A DNA stretch of 64,000 nt, taken from positions 47,810,682 through 47,874,681 of the forward strand of contig CM040742.1 in the NCBI GenBank assembly GCA_022829145.1. The letters run 5' to 3'. The stretch's first letter is position 1, and each line of letters opens with the position of its first letter. Under the pieces are notes generated by a model. It did not search any database. It worked only from the letters and a program-made list of their open reading frames with translations, and was not told the DNA's origin. Position numbers and translations under genes: made by a program. Positions 59,817-64,000 of this stretch are shown here, piece after piece. This stretch comes from Albula goreensis (lineage: Eukaryota; Chordata; Actinopteri; Albuliformes; Albulidae).

Positions 59817-60666
59817 GGATCTGGTGAGCTGATGTGGAAACAGCGCAGGACAGATTCACACTGCCTCATTCACAGAGCCAAAAAATAAGCTACTTTTTTT
59901 GTTTTTTAGCTGATTACCTGTTCGTAAAACTGAAAATATGATATAGAAAACAAAATTCCATATGATTGTTGATTGTTTCAGTGCAGTTTTGTTTTTGTAA
60001 ATAAAGCAGACTCATCCAGCATGAGTTCAGTTCAGCATGTGGAACATTGCGGAGCCTCTTCTGTAAGCCCTTGAATAAGACTTCATTGACAGCCTCTAAA
60101 AGCCCACCATGGGTTTTGCTCTACAAAATAAACCCCGGCGACAGAGTGAGGACGGACGTGCCCGGCATCGATAAGTATGCCCCGCCATGGAAACCGATGT
60201 GTTTCTGGATAACTTCAGACGAACAGGGTCTTATTTTCTCATAATTATAGATATATCAAATGGAAAATAGATAATTCATAATCTTAGATACTGGGCCAAG
60301 GTAGTGCACTCTGCAGAATTTGACACTGGGGGGTCCAGGATCCCCTATGAGACATCAGGGACCCCCCCATAAATAAGAAATGTCCTTTTGGGCCGTCTCC
60401 CATTTTATCATTGTACCGATGTAATTAGCCCTTCGCTGTATGTTCCTGAGGACGGAACATATTTCACCTTGGCATAACGATTCAGAATTACAGCGCACTC
60501 TGTCAGCAAGTACATTACCCTAGTAACAAATGGATTAGACCGCAGTTTACATTTTGGTGCGCTGCTATCCAGTGTGACTTGCAACAGAAGTCACTATGAT
60601 AGCAAGCACGGGTCTTCTTTCGGGACAACAAACCTCACCCCACACCCCCCAAATCCATCCCGCTGA
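59817..60666. other. Intergenic unique DNA
   Basis: Unique sequence, no supported gene. Confidence 0.4.
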
Positions 60667-62727
60667 TGCAGAGTCAGTGCTCATTCTGCACCCCAATACT
60701 TCTGTACTGCAGAGTCAGTGCTCATTCTGCACCCTGATACTCTGTACTGCAGAGTCAGTGCTCATTCTGCACCCCAATACTCTGTACTGCAGAGTCAGTG
60801 CTCATTCTGCACCCCAACACTCTGTACTGCAGAGTCAGTGCTCATTCTGCACCCCAACACTCTGTACTGCAGAGTCAGTGCTCATTCTGCACCCTGATAC
60901 TCTGTACTGCAGAGTCAGTGCTCATTCTGCACCCCGATACTCTGTACTGCAGAGTCAGTGCTCATTCTGCACCCCGATACTCTGTACTGCAGAGTCAGTG
61001 CTCATTCTGCACCCCGACATTCTGTACTGCAGAGTCAGTGCTCATTCTGCACCCCAATACTCTGTACTGCAGAGTCAGTGCTCATTCTGCACCCCGATAT
61101 TCTGTACTGCAGAGTCAGTGCTCATTCTGCACCCCAATACTCTGTACTGCAGAGTCAGTACTCATTCTGCACCCCAATACTCTGTACCGCAGAGTCAGTG
61201 CTCATTCTGCACCCCGATATTCTGTACTGCAGAGTCAGTGCTCATTCTGCACCCCAATATTCTGTACTGCAGAGTCAGTGCTCATTCTGCACCCCAATAC
61301 TCTGTACTGCAGAGTCAGTGCTCATTCTGCACCCCAATATTCTGTACTGCAGAGTCAGTGCTCATTCTGCACCCCGATATTCTGTACTGCAGAGTCAGTG
61401 CTCATTCTGCACCCCGATATTCTGTACTGCAGAGTCAGTGCTCATTCTGCACCCCAATTCTGTACTGCAGAGTCAGTGCTCATTCTGCACCCCAATACTC
61501 TGTACTGCAGAGTCAGTGCTCATTCTGCACCCCATATTCTGTACTGCAGAGTCAGTGCTCATTCTGCACCCCGAACACTCTGTACTGCAGAGTCAGTGCT
61601 CATTCTGCACCCCGATACTCTGTACTGCAGAGTCAGTGCTCATTCTGCACCCCAATATTCTGTACTGCAGAGTCAGTGCTCATTCTGCACCCCGATATTC
61701 TGTACTGCAGAGTCAGTGCTCATTCTGCACCCCAATATTCTGTACTGCAGAGTCAGTGCTCATTCTGCACCAGAGTCAGTGCAATACTCTGTACTGCAGA
61801 GTCAGTGCTCATTCTGCACCCCGATATTCTGTACTGCAGAGTCAGTGCTCATTCTGCACCCCAATACTCTGTACTGCAGAGTCAGTGCTCATTCTGCACC
61901 CCAATACTCTGTACTGCAGAGTCAGTGCTCATTCTGCACCCCGATATTCTGTACTGCAGAGTCAGTGCTCATTCTGCACCCCAATATTCTGTACTGCAGA
62001 GTCAGTGCTCATTCTGCACCCCAATACTCTGTACTGCAGAGTCAGTGCTCATTCTGCACCCCAATATTCTGTACTGCAGAGTCAGTGCTCATTCTGCACC
62101 CTGATACTCTGTACTGCAGAGTCAGTGCTCATTCTGCACCCCGACATTCTGTACTGCAGAGTCAGTGCTCATTCTGCACCCCAATACTCTGTACTGCAGA
62201 GTCAGTCAGTGCTCATTCTGCACCCCAATACTCTGTACTGCAGAGTCAGTGCTCATTCTGCACCCCATACTCTGTACTGCAGAGTCAGTGCTCATTCTGC
62301 ACCCCAATACACTGTACTGCAGAGTCAGTGCTCATTCTGCACCCCAATATTCTGTACTGCAGAGTCAGTGCTCATTCTGCACCCCAATACTCTGTACTGC
62401 AGAGTCAGTGCTCATTCTGCACCCCAATACTCTGTACTGCAGAGTCAGTGCTCATTCTGCACCCCGATATTCTGTACTGCAGAGTCAGTGCTCATTCTGC
62501 ACCCCAATACTCTGTACTGCAGAGTCAGTGCTCATTCTGCACCCCGATATTCTGTACTGCAGAGTCAGTGCTCATTCTGCACCCTGATACTCTGTACTGC
62601 AGAGTCAGTGCTCATTCTGCACCCTGATACTCTGTGCTGCAGAGTCAGTGCTCATTCTGCACCCTGATACTGTGCTGCAGAGTCAGTGCTCATTCTGCAC
62701 CCTGATACTGTGCTGCAGAAGCAGTGA
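60667..62727. repeat. 40-bp minisatellite, about 51 copies (largest array)
   Basis: CTCATTCTGCACCCCAATAC then TCTGTACTGCAGAGTCAGTG, about 51 copies over 2.06 kb. Variation is concentrated in the CCAATAC/CCGATAT/CTGATAC/CCAACAC segment. A few copies are shorter (near 61455, 61533, 62268 and 62675-62715), one near 61770 contains an inserted CAGAGTCAGTG duplication, and one near 62206 duplicates AGTC. All three plus-strand frames stay open for more than 500 codons because no stop occurs in any phase of the unit; none is a gene. Confidence 0.97.
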
Positions 62728-63679
62728 CTGGAAGGTTGAATGTTCCCCGCCCCCATGCTGAGCACACCTGGCTGTGAGGAAGGCTCGGCAGGTGCAGATA
62801 AAAGAGGCCCACAGAACCCCGTAATCAGAGAGAGTCATGGGGGCTGAAATTGCCCTGCAGGGTCTCTGGGAAACTCGCTCGGTAAAACCGCCGGTTCATG
62901 GTGCAGCAGTGAAATGGATGCATTGTTAAAAATTCATTAATTTCCATTATTCTATATGCAGTACCCTCTCCCCACTTCCATATGTTTTTTAAAAATATAT
63001 TTGTTAATTTCCATTATTCTATAGGATGTTGTAAAAACTTATTTTTTTGGGGGGTGGGTTGTTTCTCATGTCGTATGGGGGTCCTGAATTTTCGTTTTCA
63101 TTGTTTTTGCTTTTTGTATGTTTTGTTGAATCTGCTGCATTGGTTTCTCCTTTTCTTAATAAATTTGGGGCATTTATATACGTATAATGACTTGCTGGGA
63201 TTTCTTGTATGTTTCGGTTGTATCATGCGCGGTTGGCCGTAACAGTCACCATGACCCAAACACATCTTAGAGTTTGTTTCGGGATGCTGAAAACCGTGTT
63301 GAGCAAGCACAGTTTCAAACGACGGACCGTGGCAGAACTCAGCCAACCGTTTCACATCGTGAACGCATCCCTGGTGCTCTGAACATGGACGACAATGTTC
63401 CTCCATGCAAATGGCTTTTTTTGGTCAAATCTCTGTGACTAATCGGCGAGCAGCAGGGAGAGAGCAGACCACCCTGACTATTTTCCCTCCATTTTGCAGA
63501 AATCAATCAGCATCCATGGCTATCCCCTGACTGGCTGAAGGTAGCTCTGTCACAGGCTGCCGAAAACTGCAGCGGTCAAAATCGATTTTCAGCTCCGTCG
63601 CTAGCAGCTCTGGCCACGTTTCACTTTCTTACACAGGTAAAGGACCACCTGAGGATGGGATAAACTACATCTGCATTTA
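62728..63679. other. Intergenic unique DNA
   Basis: At 62760-62815 two E-boxes (CACCTG, CAGGTG) flank the left side of a TATA-like GATAAAAG, a weak promoter-like pattern. The piece at 63490-63630 is complex and may be regulatory. A 102-codon minus-strand frame at 63098-63406 has no domain that I recognise. Confidence 0.3.
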
Positions 63680-63754
63680 ACAGATGGACCTCACACACTA
63701 TCCTTTATTCATCTGAATACTCACTGAAGCAATTCAGGTGAAGTACCAGGTCCC
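63680..63754 (-). mobile_element. SINE body, minus strand
   Basis: On the minus strand this carries TTCACCTGAATTGCTTCAGT (plus-strand coordinates 63723-63742) and, further 3', a CATCTGTTAAATGC tail-like word. It is thus a third member of the family at 27.5 and 51.2 kb, inverted. Its head side adjoins the 47-bp array. Confidence 0.65.
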
Positions 63755-64000
63755 TAACCATTACACTACACTGTAACCTCTGAGCTACAAGCCCAGCTCC
63801 CAAACCATTACACTACACTGTAACCTCTGAGCTACAAGCCCAGCTCCCTAACCATTACACTACACTGTAACCTCTGAGCTGAGCTACAAGCCCAGCTCCC
63901 AAACCATTACACTACACTGTAACCTCTGAGCTACAAGCCCAGCTCCCTAACCATTACACTACACTGTTAACCTCTGAGCTACAAGCCCAGCTCCCAAACC
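63755..64000 (-). repeat. 47-bp minisatellite made from a SINE head, cut by the window end
   Basis: CCATTACACTACACTG occurs at 63758, 63805, 63852, 63904 and 63951 (47 bp apart, one 52-bp step from a duplicated GAGCT). The unit also has TAACCTCTGAGCTACAAGCC. Read on the minus strand it contains TAGCTCAGAGGTT, which matches a tRNA A-box, and continues into the SINE body at 63680-63754. Copies alternate CCCTAACC and CCCAAACC without exception (63751, 63798, 63845, 63898, 63945, 63993), giving a dimeric higher-order repeat. The array continues beyond 64000. Confidence 0.93.

Noticed and set aside
60596..62667. Three overlapping frames of 500-600 codons
   Set aside because: All three phases of one 40-bp unit are stop-free; one stretch cannot plausibly encode three long proteins.
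62760..62815. TATA box with two E-boxes as a promoter
   Set aside because: GATAAAAG and CANNTG words are too common in AT-rich DNA, and no downstream gene is visible; mentioned only as a weak pattern.
63098..63406. 102-codon minus-strand frame with several cysteines and histidines
   Set aside because: Cys/His spacing does not form a C2H2 or other zinc finger pattern, and the C-terminal lysine-rich part is encoded by a T-rich tract.

Overview
This 64 kb window looks like intergenic or intronic DNA from a ray-finned (teleost) fish genome. The support is: long AT-rich unique stretches with TAAT/ATTA-rich blocks, (CA)n microsatellites, a tRNA-derived SINE and a LINE 3' end whose tails end in the 'GCGTCTGCTAAATG'-like motif common in fish retroposons, MITE-like elements carrying a 'CTCCAGTCCTGGAGG' end motif, and very many minisatellites. 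There are no closely packed ORFs, ribosome binding sites or operons, so it is not prokaryotic. The species and the neighbouring genes cannot be told from the sequence.

I found no protein-coding exon that I can support. Every long open frame (1.0-1.9, 13.7-14.9, 48.4-49.4, 55.9-57.2 and 60.6-62.7 kb) lies in a tandem array. These frames are open because the unit length is divisible by three or because the unit lacks stops in every frame. I found no convincing tRNA, rRNA or other RNA gene.

Layout. 1-13 kb: a 28-copy 33-bp array, a short MITE-like element (3.3-3.5 kb), a 37-bp array (7.2-7.5 kb), one copy of a dispersed repeat (9.3-9.6 kb) and a promoter-like CCAAT/G-tract block (12.77-12.95 kb). 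13.7-20 kb: a very homogeneous 60-bp array, the second dispersed-repeat copy (15.5-15.9 kb), a second 37-bp array (16.9-17.4 kb), a Z-DNA-prone TG/CG tract (18.0-18.4 kb) and a 57-bp array (19.8-20.0 kb). 20-36 kb: mostly unique DNA with candidate regulatory blocks at about 21.5-21.9, 24.9-25.2, 27.9-28.1 and 34.0-35.1 kb, plus a MITE-like element (25.9-26.3 kb) and a pentamer-based array that runs straight into a SINE (26.5-27.6 kb). 36-48 kb: 40-bp and 45-bp arrays, an old 91-bp array (43.5-43.8 kb), candidate regulatory blocks at 39.9-40.4, 43.0-43.3 and 44.5-45.0 kb, and a perfect 38-bp inverted repeat (46.05 kb). 48-64 kb: a retroposon fragment whose middle has become a 43-bp array, a SINE, a LINE-type 3' end, an acidic-peptide-like 45-bp array, 28-, 44- and 40-bp arrays (the last 2 kb long), and a 47-bp array made from an inverted SINE head that runs off the window.

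About 9.8 kb (roughly 15%) is minisatellite in some sixteen arrays. Several arrays are tandem amplifications of pieces of SINE, retroposon or MITE sequence found elsewhere in the same window. Two show alternating-variant (dimeric) higher-order structure. The rest is unique sequence, parts of which look like conserved non-coding regulatory DNA. I cannot test that without an alignment.
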